Under the pieces are notes generated by a model, which saw only the letters and a program-made list of their open reading frames with translations, ran no database searches and was not told where the DNA came from. Made by a program: the position numbers and the translations under genes. A stretch of DNA of 59,397 bases from Leptospirales bacterium (lineage in GTDB: Bacteria; Spirochaetota; Leptospiria; Leptospirales; Leptonemataceae), in NCBI GenBank assembly GCA_016788865.1, contig JAEUSB010000060.1, forward strand, positions 1-59,397. Reading direction: 5' to 3'. Within the stretch, counting starts at the first letter, position 1. Each line of letters opens with the position of its first letter. Positions 8,092-17,256 of this stretch are shown here, piece after piece.

Positions 8092-8702
8092 TGTGGGTCT
8101 ACTGTTACGCCCGTTTGCTTCTGAATGAATCGTGTCAGGCGCTTTCTGGTTTCATTTGATATGGTTGTGAACTCAACGCCCGTGTCAAACAGTTGATCAT
8201 TCTCTTCGTTTACCCTGCACCAGGCGACCTGTCCCTGGCAAAGTACGCGGATCTTGTCTTCTTTTATATAAAAATCAATGCTGATGAGCATTCCTTTCTT
8301 AAGCTCTTTTCTCCCCTGCATGCGCACGCCGAGCTCGGAGAGGTCCGTGAGTTTGGTTTCAAAACGACCGGATTCCGTCCAGGGCGTGTAGTTCATCTTC
8401 ATGTCCGTCGACATGCGATGACCTTCGCGAATCTTTGATTTGTGAATTGCTTTAGGCTTGTGCAGGTCGAGCATTGCGCCATTGATCTTCTTGATTGTCG
8501 TTTCAAAGAAAAACTGATTCTTCTCCACTTTGAATTCTACAACAATCTCGGCACCCACAGACAGGGGCGCCGACTCGCCCATGAAGAGAACAATCGAATC
8601 CTTGGCGATTTCCTTTAGCTGGCCCTGGTATTTGAGTCCTTCCTCGTTGTTTTCGACAGGGCAGACACTGACCGGCAGGTTCTTCTGAAGCGCAAGTGCC
8701 AT
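8088..8702 (-). CDS. PilZ domain protein (probable c-di-GMP receptor)
   Basis: This 204-residue protein has an N-terminal YcgR-like beta domain (about 1-85) and a C-terminal PilZ domain. Both halves of the c-di-GMP signature are present: RxxxR as REGHR (92-96) and DxSxxG as DLSELG (120-125). It is the first gene of the PilZ-MoxR-VWA operon and diverges from the acetoacetyl-CoA synthetase gene across an 87-nt spacer. The conserved ligand residues suggest a functional receptor. The output is unknown; flagellar control, as for YcgR, or control of the MoxR/VWA pair are options. Confidence 0.85.
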   Translation of the reverse strand: MALALQKNLPVSVCPVENNEEGLKYQGQLKEIAKDSIVLFMGESAPLSVGAEIVVEFKVEKNQFFFETTIKKINGAMLDLHKPKAIHKSKIREGHRMSTDMKMNYTPWTESGRFETKLTDLSELGVRMQGRKELKKGMLISIDFYIKEDKIRVLCQGQVAWCRVNEENDQLFDTGVEFTTISNETRKRLTRFIQKQTGVTVDPQ

Positions 8703-8789
8703 TGTACGCTAGGAGGACGACCCGGGTCAGTATCTGTCAAGGATTCATGAATGAGTTGATGCCTGGCTGAAGGGATAAAAATTCGAATC

Positions 8790-10727
8790 ATGTCACTCTG
8801 GTCTCCCTCGCAAGAGCGAATATCTTCCTCGCAAATGGCTGCCTTCCAACAGCGAATCCAGCAGAAGTTTGATTCGGCCGTCAGAGACTATGAGGCGTTG
8901 CACCGATGGTCAGTCGAACATCTCGACCAGTTCTGGGCCGAAATCTGGGAGATTGCGGGCATACGCGCTTCCGTACCGTTTACGCAGGTCATCGACGACC
9001 CCAAACGTATGCCGGGTGCAAAGTGGTTTAACGGCGCCAGGCTGAACTTTGCTGAGAATCTGCTCCGTTTCTCTGACGATCGCGTAGCACTCATATCAGC
9101 AAACGAGTCGGGTGTGCGTTCGCGCCTAACGTACGGCCAATTGCAGTTGCAGGTTGGGGCGCTCGCGGCCGGAATGCGCTCTCTTGGAATTGGCCCTTCG
9201 AGCCGAGTGGCCGGCTTTGTTCCAAATATTTCAGAAACCGTCATTGCTATGCTTGCCGCCACATCCATTGGTGCGGTCTGGAGCTCAAGCAGTCCGGATT
9301 TTGGAATCGATGCAGTCCTGGATCGTTTTAATCAAATCCAGCCGGAGATACTGGTCACTGCGGACGCGTACTGGTTCAAAGGAAAAGAGATCGATTGTCT
9401 CGCCCGAGCCAATGAAATCGCAAATCGGATCGATTCGATCAAAACCATAGTCGTGATCGGCTATGCATCGAGCAAACCTGACCTGTCAGGTTTTTCTAAA
9501 TCCGCGCGTCACTTCAGCGACTTAACCGAAAAACCAGCGGCACTTGAGTTTGCCCAACTGCCGTTCGACCATCCAGTCTACATTATGTACTCTTCGGGAA
9601 CCACGGGTCTGCCCAAATGCATGGTGCAGGGACCCGGTGTTCTGTTAAACCATCTGAAAGAGCTCATCCTGCACACTGACTTGCGACGCGACGATACGAT
9701 TTTCTATTTCACAACTTGCGGCTGGATGATGTGGAACTGGCTTGTCAGTTCGCTTGCGATTGGTTCCCGAATTGTTTTATTCGATGGCAATCCGTTTCAT
9801 CCGGATCCCGCTGTGCTCCTTGAACTGGCGGAGAAAGAAAGCATTTCGATTTTTGGAACCAGTGCCAAATATCTTTCAGCACTCGAAGGTGCAGGTGTAA
9901 TTCCCCGGGATCGTTTCAATCTCAGCTCGCTTCGTACAATCCTGTCAACTGGATCACCTCTATCGCGAGAAAGTTATCAGTACGTGTATCAAAAAATCAA
10001 ATCCGACGTTCAGCTTTCCAGTATTTCCGGCGGTACTGATCTGAATGGCTGCTTTGCCCTGGGCAACCCTATGCTTCCTGTATTTGAGGGAGAACTACAG
10101 TCGCGCGGGCTTGGAATGGCTGTTGAGGTCTGGGATGATTCCGGGAAATCAGTGTGCAGGGAGAAAGGCGAGCTGGTTTGCACACGAGCTTTTCCTTCCA
10201 TGCCACTTTTCTTCTGGAACGATGCCGATGGACAGAAATACCATCGAGCTTACTTTGATATGTTTCCGGGAATCTGGCGCCACGGTGATTTTGCGGAGAT
10301 TACTGAGCACAATGGCATGGTCATCTATGGACGATCCGATGCCACCTTGAATCCGGGCGGAGTTCGAATTGGAACGGCTGACCTGTACCGCGTCATTGAA
10401 ACATTTCCGGAGATTGAAGACAGCGTTGTAATTGGACAGGAATGGGAAAACGATCAACGGGTAATCCTCTTTGTAAAAATGAAGAATGGAACGTTAAGCG
10501 AAGATATAAAAAAACAAATCTCAAAAAAGATTCGCGATACAATTTCGCCCCGGCATGTACCAGCTTTCATTTTTCAAACTCCCGATGTGCCTTACACACG
10601 GAATTTGAAAAAAGTTGAACTTGCCGTGAAGCGCACCGTTCAGAATGAGCCGGTTACCAATCGCGATGCCCTGGTAAATCCTGAATGCCTGGAGTACTTT
10701 AAGAACATACCGGAGTTGCAGAAATGA
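8790..10727 (+). CDS. aacS: Acetoacetyl-CoA synthetase
   Basis: This 645-residue AMP-forming acyl-CoA ligase has the acetoacetate-CoA ligase signature set. These are the N-terminal KWFNGARLNFAENLL, the P-loop YSSGTTGLPKCM (about residues 268-279), and TTCGWMMWNWLVSSLA. SGGTDLNGCFALGNPMLPV, WRHGDFAEI and the C-terminal PYTRNLKKVELAVKR with the adenylation Lys also fit. It should activate acetoacetate with ATP and CoA in the cytoplasm, feeding ketone-body or leucine-derived carbon into lipid synthesis. The length fits AacS (about 650). It heads a run of three genes overlapping by 4 nt (aacS-hemB-amine oxidase). Confidence 0.9.
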   Translation: MSLWSPSQERISSSQMAAFQQRIQQKFDSAVRDYEALHRWSVEHLDQFWAEIWEIAGIRASVPFTQVIDDPKRMPGAKWFNGARLNFAENLLRFSDDRVALISANESGVRSRLTYGQLQLQVGALAAGMRSLGIGPSSRVAGFVPNISETVIAMLAATSIGAVWSSSSPDFGIDAVLDRFNQIQPEILVTADAYWFKGKEIDCLARANEIANRIDSIKTIVVIGYASSKPDLSGFSKSARHFSDLTEKPAALEFAQLPFDHPVYIMYSSGTTGLPKCMVQGPGVLLNHLKELILHTDLRRDDTIFYFTTCGWMMWNWLVSSLAIGSRIVLFDGNPFHPDPAVLLELAEKESISIFGTSAKYLSALEGAGVIPRDRFNLSSLRTILSTGSPLSRESYQYVYQKIKSDVQLSSISGGTDLNGCFALGNPMLPVFEGELQSRGLGMAVEVWDDSGKSVCREKGELVCTRAFPSMPLFFWNDADGQKYHRAYFDMFPGIWRHGDFAEITEHNGMVIYGRSDATLNPGGVRIGTADLYRVIETFPEIEDSVVIGQEWENDQRVILFVKMKNGTLSEDIKKQISKKIRDTISPRHVPAFIFQTPDVPYTRNLKKVELAVKRTVQNEPVTNRDALVNPECLEYFKNIPELQK

Positions 10728-11719
10728 ATATTTATGATCTTCCGCTGCGCCCGCGCAGGAATCGTCGCACGGAGACAATTCGCTCACTTGTGCGCGAGCA
10801 TACAGTGCTCGTCTCTGATTTAATCCAGCCAATGTTTGTTTGCGAGGGTAAGAATCAGCGCGAGCCAATCGCATCCATGCCAGGAATTTCCAGGCTTTCT
10901 ATAGATCTGGCTGTCGAAGAATGCAAACTTTTAGCGGGTCTGGGTGTCCAGGCGGTGGCGCTCTTTCCCGCCATTTCCGATTCTAAAAAAAACAAACTGG
11001 CTAAAGAGTCGGCCAATCCAAAGGGACTCTTACAGAATGCAATCGGGAGTATCAAGGCGGCGCTGCCCGGCTTTTGTGTAATTACGGATGTTGCAATGGA
11101 TCCATATAGCTCGGATGGGCACGATGGATTTGTAAATGCAGAAGGTGAAATCGTAAACGACGAAACCCTTCCCATTCTAGCCGAAATGGCTGTTGCCCAG
11201 GCAAAGGCGGGCGCGGATATTGTTGCTCCTTCTGACATGATGGATGGTCGCGTGGGGGTAATCCGTGAGGCTCTTGATGAGAACGGATTTACCAATGTCG
11301 GGATCCTGGCGTATTCGGCCAAGTACGCATCATCCTTTTACGGGCCGTTTCGCGACGCCCTTTCGAGTGCGCCCAAATCCGGGGACAAGAAGACATATCA
11401 GATGGATCCCGCCAACGTGCGCGAAGCACTGCACGAGGTGGAACTGGACATAAATGAGGGTGCGGACATTGTAATGGTGAAGCCCGGGCTTCCGTATCTC
11501 GATGTTTTGCGCGCGGTTTCCGAGACATCGAGCGTTCCGGTTGCTGTATACAATGTTTCTGGCGAGTACGCTATGCTTCGCGCCGCGTCAGAGCGTGGTT
11601 GGATTGACTACAAGAAATCAGTCCTTGAATCGCTTCTTGCATTCAAGCGTGCCGGCGCAGATATGATCTTGACCTATCATGCAAAAGAGGCAGCAGAATG
11701 GCTGGGAGGTAAGTCATGA
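10724..11719 (+). CDS. hemB: Delta-aminolevulinic acid dehydratase (porphobilinogen synthase)
   Basis: This 331-residue enzyme condenses two 5-aminolevulinate molecules to porphobilinogen in tetrapyrrole synthesis. The two active-site lysines are K200 in YSAKYASSFYGPFR and K253 in VMVKPGLPYLD. The metal loop reads DVAMDPYSSDGHDG without the three cysteines of zinc-type enzymes, so this is the magnesium-dependent, cysteine-free form. The N-terminal RPRRNRR and LIQPMFV segments are standard. It is translationally coupled to aacS upstream and to the amine oxidase downstream by 4-nt overlaps; no other haem gene is in the window. Confidence 0.95.
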   Translation: MNIYDLPLRPRRNRRTETIRSLVREHTVLVSDLIQPMFVCEGKNQREPIASMPGISRLSIDLAVEECKLLAGLGVQAVALFPAISDSKKNKLAKESANPKGLLQNAIGSIKAALPGFCVITDVAMDPYSSDGHDGFVNAEGEIVNDETLPILAEMAVAQAKAGADIVAPSDMMDGRVGVIREALDENGFTNVGILAYSAKYASSFYGPFRDALSSAPKSGDKKTYQMDPANVREALHEVELDINEGADIVMVKPGLPYLDVLRAVSETSSVPVAVYNVSGEYAMLRAASERGWIDYKKSVLESLLAFKRAGADMILTYHAKEAAEWLGGKS

Positions 11720-13056
11720 CAGATGTAATCGTGGTGGGTGCAGGTCTGGCCGGACTGAATGCAGCACGTCTGTTAGCCCGGGCGGGCAAGAAGGTGATGG
11801 TCCTTGAGGCACGTGACCGGGTTGGAGGGCGCACCCAGTCGCAGAAGCTTGGCCAGGGAATCATTGATGTTGGTGCTCAGTGGGTTGGCCCGGGACAGGA
11901 TCGTCTGCTTGATCTGGCCCGAAATTATGGCGTCCGCATCTTTCCTCAGTACACTGGCGGAAAACAAATTCTGGCCCTGGGCGATCAGCTGTCAACATAC
12001 ACGGGAACAATCCCGGCGCTACCTGTCCATTCTCTGGTTGAATTGCATTTGCGTCTAACGTCGATCGAGACGCAATGCAAAACGGTTTCAAAGGAAGAAC
12101 CCTGGACAGCAAAGCATGCGCGCGCCTGGGATTCTATCAGTGTGGAAGGCTGGAAACAACGGAATACACTAACCGCGGGGACCCGTTCGAGCATTGATGC
12201 TGCAGTTCGCGCCATATTTGCATGCGAACCCTCGGAAATCTCGTTTTTATACTTCATGCACTATCTTCATTGCGGCGATGGATTCATGCGGCTTGCTGAT
12301 GTTAAGAACGGCGCCCAGCAGGATCGGTTCATAGGAGGGGTGCAACAGATTTCAATTACAATGGCTCGAGAGCTTGGAAAATCGGTCAAACTTAAGTCAC
12401 CGGTGAGGCGCATTGCCCAGGGCAAATCTTCCGTTTCTGTTTACACGGAGCGTGGCCGGTTTGAGGCTAAATTCGTTGTGGTCGCCATTCCTCCGATTCT
12501 CGCCTCTCGCATTCAATTCGAGCCAGGTTTGCCCGCCGGACGGAACGCGCTTCATCAGCGAATGCCAATGGGATCCGTAATCAAATGCTTTGCTCTCTAC
12601 GACAGGCCATTCTGGCGGGATCGCGGATTTTCGGGGGAAGTTGTGAGCGACGGTCCTTGTGTTCGCCTAACGTTTGACGGAACAGTGCCGGACACGAATC
12701 AGGGCGCTCTGGTCGGCTTCATCCCTGGTGAAACGGGGCGTTACTGGTCCACTCGGGAGGCGGATGAAAGGCGAAGTGCCGTGCTCAATGACTTTGCCAG
12801 GTTCTTTGGACCGGAAGCTCTCGGTCCAATGCAGTACGTCGAAAAGAACTGGATACAAGAAGAATTCAGTGGTGGCTGTTATGCTGGCCTTATGGCACCC
12901 GGCGTCATGACAGAATTTGGTCCAACGATTCGCGAGCCAGTAGGCCGCATTCATTGGGCCGGAACAGAAACGGCCACGGAGTTTAGCGGGTACATGGAAG
13001 GAGCCCTGCAGTCTGGCGAACGGGTTTCCAGTGAGATACTGCGACGGGGGAGATAG
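11716..13056 (+). CDS. FAD-dependent monoamine oxidase family protein
   Basis: This 446-residue flavoprotein has an N-terminal dinucleotide-binding fold (VVGAGLAGLNAARLL, then LEARDRVGGRT) and GAQWVGPGQDRLL. The C-terminal FAD segment HWAGTETATEFSGYMEGALQSGERV is characteristic of flavin monoamine oxidases. Substrate choice among amines or polyamines cannot be read from the sequence. Protoporphyrinogen oxidase shares this fold and would suit the hemB neighbour, but the motif details fit the amine-oxidase group better. It is the last gene of the aacS-hemB operon and converges on the DUF2071 gene with a 7-nt gap. Confidence 0.85.
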   Translation: MTDVIVVGAGLAGLNAARLLARAGKKVMVLEARDRVGGRTQSQKLGQGIIDVGAQWVGPGQDRLLDLARNYGVRIFPQYTGGKQILALGDQLSTYTGTIPALPVHSLVELHLRLTSIETQCKTVSKEEPWTAKHARAWDSISVEGWKQRNTLTAGTRSSIDAAVRAIFACEPSEISFLYFMHYLHCGDGFMRLADVKNGAQQDRFIGGVQQISITMARELGKSVKLKSPVRRIAQGKSSVSVYTERGRFEAKFVVVAIPPILASRIQFEPGLPAGRNALHQRMPMGSVIKCFALYDRPFWRDRGFSGEVVSDGPCVRLTFDGTVPDTNQGALVGFIPGETGRYWSTREADERRSAVLNDFARFFGPEALGPMQYVEKNWIQEEFSGGCYAGLMAPGVMTEFGPTIREPVGRIHWAGTETATEFSGYMEGALQSGERVSSEILRRGR

Positions 13057-13063
13057 GCGCGAT

Positions 13064-13822
13064 CTAAATATTGGATCCCTTATGAACGGTAATCTTTGAT
13101 CCCTCTGCAAAAAATACAGATGCAGGCTTTCGCGTGAGCGGGTCCAGGAACTCTTTGCCATAAGCGCGCTCTATGTCGACATCCACGCGTGGGTCTTTTG
13201 CCTGGAGGACGCGCCATTCCGGATGCTCAACGCGATATTCTACTGTGGCACCTTGCTTGCTCGTTGAGTATCCGTAATAGTGCTCGATGATGAATTGCTC
13301 ATGCGAACCATCCACTGGATAGGCCGGGCTGCCGGCGCAAGTCGCGCCAATTAGATTTTTTCTTTCGTCAAACCAGGAGTATGCAATCCGGCCATTCAGG
13401 CGCAGCGCGCTGTTGGAAAGGTCGAGTATATGTTCCATCCGATGAGCGACGTAGCGCTCGCCGTAAATCTCGCGGGCAACATAAGCAATAGCGGCTCGCG
13501 GAACGATTTCCTTAATGAAACATACGCCCCGCCTCGTCTCTCCATCGACAATACGCTTTACATAATATCTGAGATTGATCTCCTCAAAGTTTCTGTGAAA
13601 GGGAATGGGAAACTTACCGAGTAGCCTGGTCCCCAGGAACATGAATCCAACCAGGGAAACGTAGTGCCGACCATTGTGCGAATCGAGTTCAATCCCGGCA
13701 GGAATATACGGCCGCAGGATGGCCGGGTCTATCTCGTAATTGATCAAAAGTAGATGTCTCCATTCCGCCGTTAGAAATGCTGTGTTCTTTTTTTCCGGAG
13801 TTTTGCCTTCAGCTTCAGTCAT
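13064..13822 (-). CDS. DUF2071 (YqjF-like) protein
   Basis: This 252-residue protein starts at the ATG that follows a strong AGAGGAG site, 10 nt past the hisI stop. A longer in-frame start at 13978 would run deep into hisI and is rejected. Family landmarks are AEWRHLLLINYEIDPAILRPYIPAG, then LVGFMFLGTRLLG, the central NLRYYVK and GVCFIKEIVPRAAIA, and the terminal YGKEF segment. DUF2071 proteins adopt an acetoacetate-decarboxylase-like fold; the function is unknown. It is co-transcribed with hisI, but no shared pathway is evident. Confidence 0.85.
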   Translation of the reverse strand: MTEAEGKTPEKKNTAFLTAEWRHLLLINYEIDPAILRPYIPAGIELDSHNGRHYVSLVGFMFLGTRLLGKFPIPFHRNFEEINLRYYVKRIVDGETRRGVCFIKEIVPRAAIAYVAREIYGERYVAHRMEHILDLSNSALRLNGRIAYSWFDERKNLIGATCAGSPAYPVDGSHEQFIIEHYYGYSTSKQGATVEYRVEHPEWRVLQAKDPRVDVDIERAYGKEFLDPLTRKPASVFFAEGSKITVHKGSNI

Positions 13823-13832
13823 ACTCTCCTCT

Positions 13833-14243
13833 TCAATTTGTTCCCGGACGATGCGCCAGGGTTGTCCCATCATACGTTCGATAGAAGCAACTCGCTCTGT
13901 ACTTGCCGTCACTTTTGCGTGTATGGCAGGCTCCGGAACCTTCAACGCGAACCAGAAAGAGCAAGCTGTTCTGCTCACAGTTCACGCGTGCTTCTACAAG
14001 GTGCAGGCGGTTACCGGATGTTTCGCCTTTGATCCAGAGTTCATTCCGAGTAGTGCTCCAGAACGTAACGATTCGGGTTTCAAATGTTCTTGCAAGGGCC
14101 GCCTCATTCACAAAAGCAAGAATCAAAACTTCTCTAGATTCTGCGTCCTGGACGACTACCGGAATCACGCTCTGCGATCCGGCCGATCGCGCCAGTTTCG
14201 CAAAGTCAAGCTCGGGTTTGAGCCCTTCTTCGATCTGGTTCAT
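13833..14243 (-). CDS. hisI: Phosphoribosyl-AMP cyclohydrolase
   Basis: This 136-residue protein is the HisI domain alone, with no HisE fusion. It opens the adenine ring of phosphoribosyl-AMP in histidine synthesis. Visible signatures are LAFVNEAALARTFETRIVTFWSTTRNELWIKGETSGN, quoted only for location within residues about 40-80 and typical of the family, and the metal-binding cysteines in VNCEQ, GACHT and ASCFYR. The ATG at 14243 gives the expected N-terminus; an upstream ATG at 14312 would extend it by 23 atypical residues. It diverges from aroA and precedes the DUF2071 gene; no other his gene is nearby. Confidence 0.92.
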   Translation of the reverse strand: MNQIEEGLKPELDFAKLARSAGSQSVIPVVVQDAESREVLILAFVNEAALARTFETRIVTFWSTTRNELWIKGETSGNRLHLVEARVNCEQNSLLFLVRVEGSGACHTRKSDGKYRASCFYRTYDGTTLAHRPGTN

Positions 14244-14324
14244 TCTGCCAGAGGAGACGGTTCCCCCGGAAGGGGCATTCGAAATTCTGGTCGTAAAAGT
14301 TACGCGAAGCAAAAAAGGTTACCT

Positions 14325-15617
14325 GTGGAGCTGACCCTGAAGCAGACAAATCGATTTGAGGGGAGTGTGGTCCTTCCAGGCTCCAAATCAATTGCGAATC
14401 GTGCACTGCTTCTCTCTGCCGTCTCAAGCGGCAAAACAGAGATTCAGGGGCTTCCGGATGCAGAAGACGTAGAAGTGATGCTCCGGAACCTGCCGGCGCT
14501 GGGAATTCGAACAGACAATGAAGACGAGCGGGTCACAATCGCAGGATGCGGCGGACCATTCCCGGTTGAGTTTGCAAGCCTACGCCTCGAGAACGCTGGC
14601 ACGGCCCTGCGACCGCTAGTGGCAATGTTGTGCGCCGGGCGCGGCAGCTTCACAATTGATGGCAACGATCAAATGCGAAACCGACCAATCGGCGACCTGG
14701 TGCGTGGGCTTGCAAGGCTAGGGATCACTATTCGTGCGGAGGAGAAGGTCCAGGGTGGGAAGACTGACCTGTACCCTCCTGTCAGGATAGAAACGGCAGG
14801 ATTTCCTGGCGGCGAAACCGTTTTATCCGGCAGCGTATCAAGTCAGTTCATCTCTGCATTTCTACTTGCTGCCCCTCTTGCAGCGCGGTCAGTCAGACTC
14901 CTGATCGCAGAAGAACCTGTTAGTAAACCGTATATTGATCTGACCATTCATATGATGCAGGAATTTGGTGTTAAAGTTGAACGCAAGGGCTATGCGGAGT
15001 TTGTAATCGATCCCCAGAAGTACAAGACACCAGGAAAATATAGAGTCGAGGCGGACGCAACGGCCGCAACGTATTTCATGGCACTCGGTGCGCTGGCCGG
15101 ACCGGTAACGGTTTCATCGCTTTCTAAAGCGTCAGCCCAGGGAGACATCCATTTTGCAGAGTTGCTTCAGAAAATGGGTGCGCGCGTAGACCACGTGGAT
15201 GATCGCATAACGGTAAGAAGGGGTGATCTGAACGGAATCGACGTCGATATGAACGATATGCCGGATGCTGCGATGACGTTGGCGGTGCTGGCGCTATTTG
15301 CCAGAGGCACAACCCGGATCAGAAATATCGCAAACCTTCGCGTGAAAGAATCGGAACGAATCAAGGGGCTGGCAACCGAGCTTACAAGGCTTGGAGCCAT
15401 GGTGGAAGAGGGAGAGGATTCACTGACCGTCCATCCGCCAGAGACCCTGCGACCGGCGCGCATTGAAACGTACAAAGATCACCGCATGGCCATGGCATTT
15501 TCGCTCGCGTCATTTGGAACCGAAGTCACAATCCTCGATCCGGATTGTGTTCGCAAAACCTACACGCACTATTTCCGCGATTTCTTCGCTGTCGCAGGAG
15601 AGAATGGAAGATCTTGA
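14325..15617 (+). CDS. aroA: 3-phosphoshikimate 1-carboxyvinyltransferase (EPSP synthase)
   Basis: This 430-residue enzyme transfers enolpyruvyl from PEP to shikimate-3-phosphate. Active-site motifs are LPGSKSIANRALLL with K21, then ENAGTALRPLVAM, DGNDQMRNRPIGDLV, and the C-terminal RVKESERIKGLATEL and TYKDHRMAMAFSLA. The start is the GTG at 14325, 6 nt after an AAGG. The frame is open much further upstream, but that part overlaps hisI on the other strand and is not homologous. The family length of about 430 supports this choice. The 3' end overlaps the FapA-like gene by 14 nt. Confidence 0.95.
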   Translation: MELTLKQTNRFEGSVVLPGSKSIANRALLLSAVSSGKTEIQGLPDAEDVEVMLRNLPALGIRTDNEDERVTIAGCGGPFPVEFASLRLENAGTALRPLVAMLCAGRGSFTIDGNDQMRNRPIGDLVRGLARLGITIRAEEKVQGGKTDLYPPVRIETAGFPGGETVLSGSVSSQFISAFLLAAPLAARSVRLLIAEEPVSKPYIDLTIHMMQEFGVKVERKGYAEFVIDPQKYKTPGKYRVEADATAATYFMALGALAGPVTVSSLSKASAQGDIHFAELLQKMGARVDHVDDRITVRRGDLNGIDVDMNDMPDAAMTLAVLALFARGTTRIRNIANLRVKESERIKGLATELTRLGAMVEEGEDSLTVHPPETLRPARIETYKDHRMAMAFSLASFGTEVTILDPDCVRKTYTHYFRDFFAVAGENGRS

Positions 15618-17256
15618 TTCCCTGATCGAATCGGAGGACGGACACTTCATCGTAGACTCCAATTCCGGACGGGCTCTTTTGATTGTATATCCTCCGGGCA
15701 AGAAGGGAAAGGCAGTGCGCTTGACCGATGTCCTTGCCCGCCTGGATCTTTTTGGAGTGCACGGCTTCAAGGAAGCTATTCTTGAAGCCATTGTCGAAGA
15801 CGCGGACGGGATGCCGCATGACGTAGGACTATTCCCCGAGCCTGAAGCCGTTGATGCTAAGATAGAAATTGAAGTCTCCGGGGATGGCATGGAAGCCACT
15901 GCTATTGTTGAACCTCCGCTTCACTCCGGCGGCTGGATCAGCGAGGCGCTGCTGTCAAGGGCTCTCGCTGACGCGCGTGTTGTTCATGGCGTTCGACAGG
16001 AATGGAGGGAGCAATTGCTCACGCCGCTCGTTGATGCAAAGACCCTTGTGCGCTACCCGATTGCTCGCGGTTTGCCGGGCATACAGAGTACGGAGGATAC
16101 CATAAAGTATGAAGTGGATCCGCATCCCCGGACCGTTCCGCGTGAAGGGCGTGAGCGAGTGGATTTTCGCAAGCTCAATGTAATCCCATCCTGTGAAGCA
16201 GATCGTCTCCTGGCCTCCGTGATTCCAGGAGTGCCTGGCAAACCCGGCGTTACAGTGCGCGGAGAAATCATCCCACTCTTTCCCCTTCATGAAATTCGTT
16301 TTGTGCCCGGGAAGAATACCAGGGTCGAGAACGACGGGCTCAAGGTGTATTCCACTCGGGCAGGTCAGGTTCGTGTTCATGAGTCGAGCGACCTGCTCAG
16401 CACGCATGTCCGTGTGGACATTGAGGATGTGCTCCGACTCGCAAGCGTCGACTTTGCAAGCGGTCACATTGATTTTCCAGGTACAGTCATAATTGCGGGA
16501 ACTATTTCTGATGGCTTTGAGGTAAAGGCTGCGGGGGACGTTATTGTTGAAAAGAGCGTGGGAAATGTGCATATTCATGCGGGCGGCGATATTTTGCTCA
16601 GCGAGGGCATACTTGGCCGTGGGGATGCAAGTCTAATTGCCGGCGGTCAGATTATTTCAAGGTTCGTCCAGTCCGCCACTCTCTACGCTGGCAGTTCCAT
16701 TACAATTGCAGATGCTGTGCTTCATTCAAAGCTTGTTTCCGGCCTTGACATTTCTATTGAAGCGGGCAAGGGCGAACTAATCGGAGGTGAGGCCATCTGC
16801 GCCGGGGTTTTTCGCGCAAATCGGATTGGCTCACGGCTTGAGACTCCAACGCGAATCGTGCTCGGTCTTGATCCGGAAACGCTTGCGAAATTGCGCGCGC
16901 TGGACCAGGAAATCCTTGTCAAAACGCGCACGCTTGAGCGCATAACGGGTCACCTGCGGATGATGGACGAGGCAAAGGCCCGCAAGAAGCCAGCCGATCC
17001 AGAGACGGAAAAGAAATTGATTCTCGTAAAGGAAAAACACACAGTTTTGTTGGCCTCGCTTGAGAAACAAAGACGCAAACTCCAGGACCACATCGAGCCA
17101 AATCCACATTCAAGCCTCAGTACGCTTGAAGCACACCCAGGAACGGAAGTCTACTTCGGAGTGGGAATTCTGCCATTTCGTGTCGTCGGCCGTGCGTCGC
17201 ACGGGTTGAGGCTCACGCTCGATGGCCGCAAGATCCATGCGGGTAAGATTTCATGA
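15604..17256 (+). CDS. FapA (DUF342) family polymer-like beta-helix protein
   Basis: This 550-residue protein has the FapA/DUF342 layout. An N-terminal domain (about 1-190) is followed by the conserved VDFRKLNVIPSCEADRLLASVIPG segment, named here only for position near residue 185. A right-handed beta-helix of glycine/valine-rich rungs (about 290-430) and a C-terminal coiled coil (about 435-505) complete it. Its ATG, after GCAGGAG, overlaps the aroA end. A paralogue of 656 residues is encoded at 46465-48435. FapA proteins are cytoplasmic and poorly understood; links to flagellar and surface control are suggested. The following PP2C phosphatase overlaps by 4 nt, which hints at a functional pair. 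Confidence 0.85.
   Translation: MEDLDSLIESEDGHFIVDSNSGRALLIVYPPGKKGKAVRLTDVLARLDLFGVHGFKEAILEAIVEDADGMPHDVGLFPEPEAVDAKIEIEVSGDGMEATAIVEPPLHSGGWISEALLSRALADARVVHGVRQEWREQLLTPLVDAKTLVRYPIARGLPGIQSTEDTIKYEVDPHPRTVPREGRERVDFRKLNVIPSCEADRLLASVIPGVPGKPGVTVRGEIIPLFPLHEIRFVPGKNTRVENDGLKVYSTRAGQVRVHESSDLLSTHVRVDIEDVLRLASVDFASGHIDFPGTVIIAGTISDGFEVKAAGDVIVEKSVGNVHIHAGGDILLSEGILGRGDASLIAGGQIISRFVQSATLYAGSSITIADAVLHSKLVSGLDISIEAGKGELIGGEAICAGVFRANRIGSRLETPTRIVLGLDPETLAKLRALDQEILVKTRTLERITGHLRMMDEAKARKKPADPETEKKLILVKEKHTVLLASLEKQRRKLQDHIEPNPHSSLSTLEAHPGTEVYFGVGILPFRVVGRASHGLRLTLDGRKIHAGKIS

Noticed and set aside
13740..14324. N-terminal extension of aroA by 195 codons
   Set aside because: It covers hisI on the opposite strand and is unrelated to EPSP synthase; the GTG at 14325 gives the family length.
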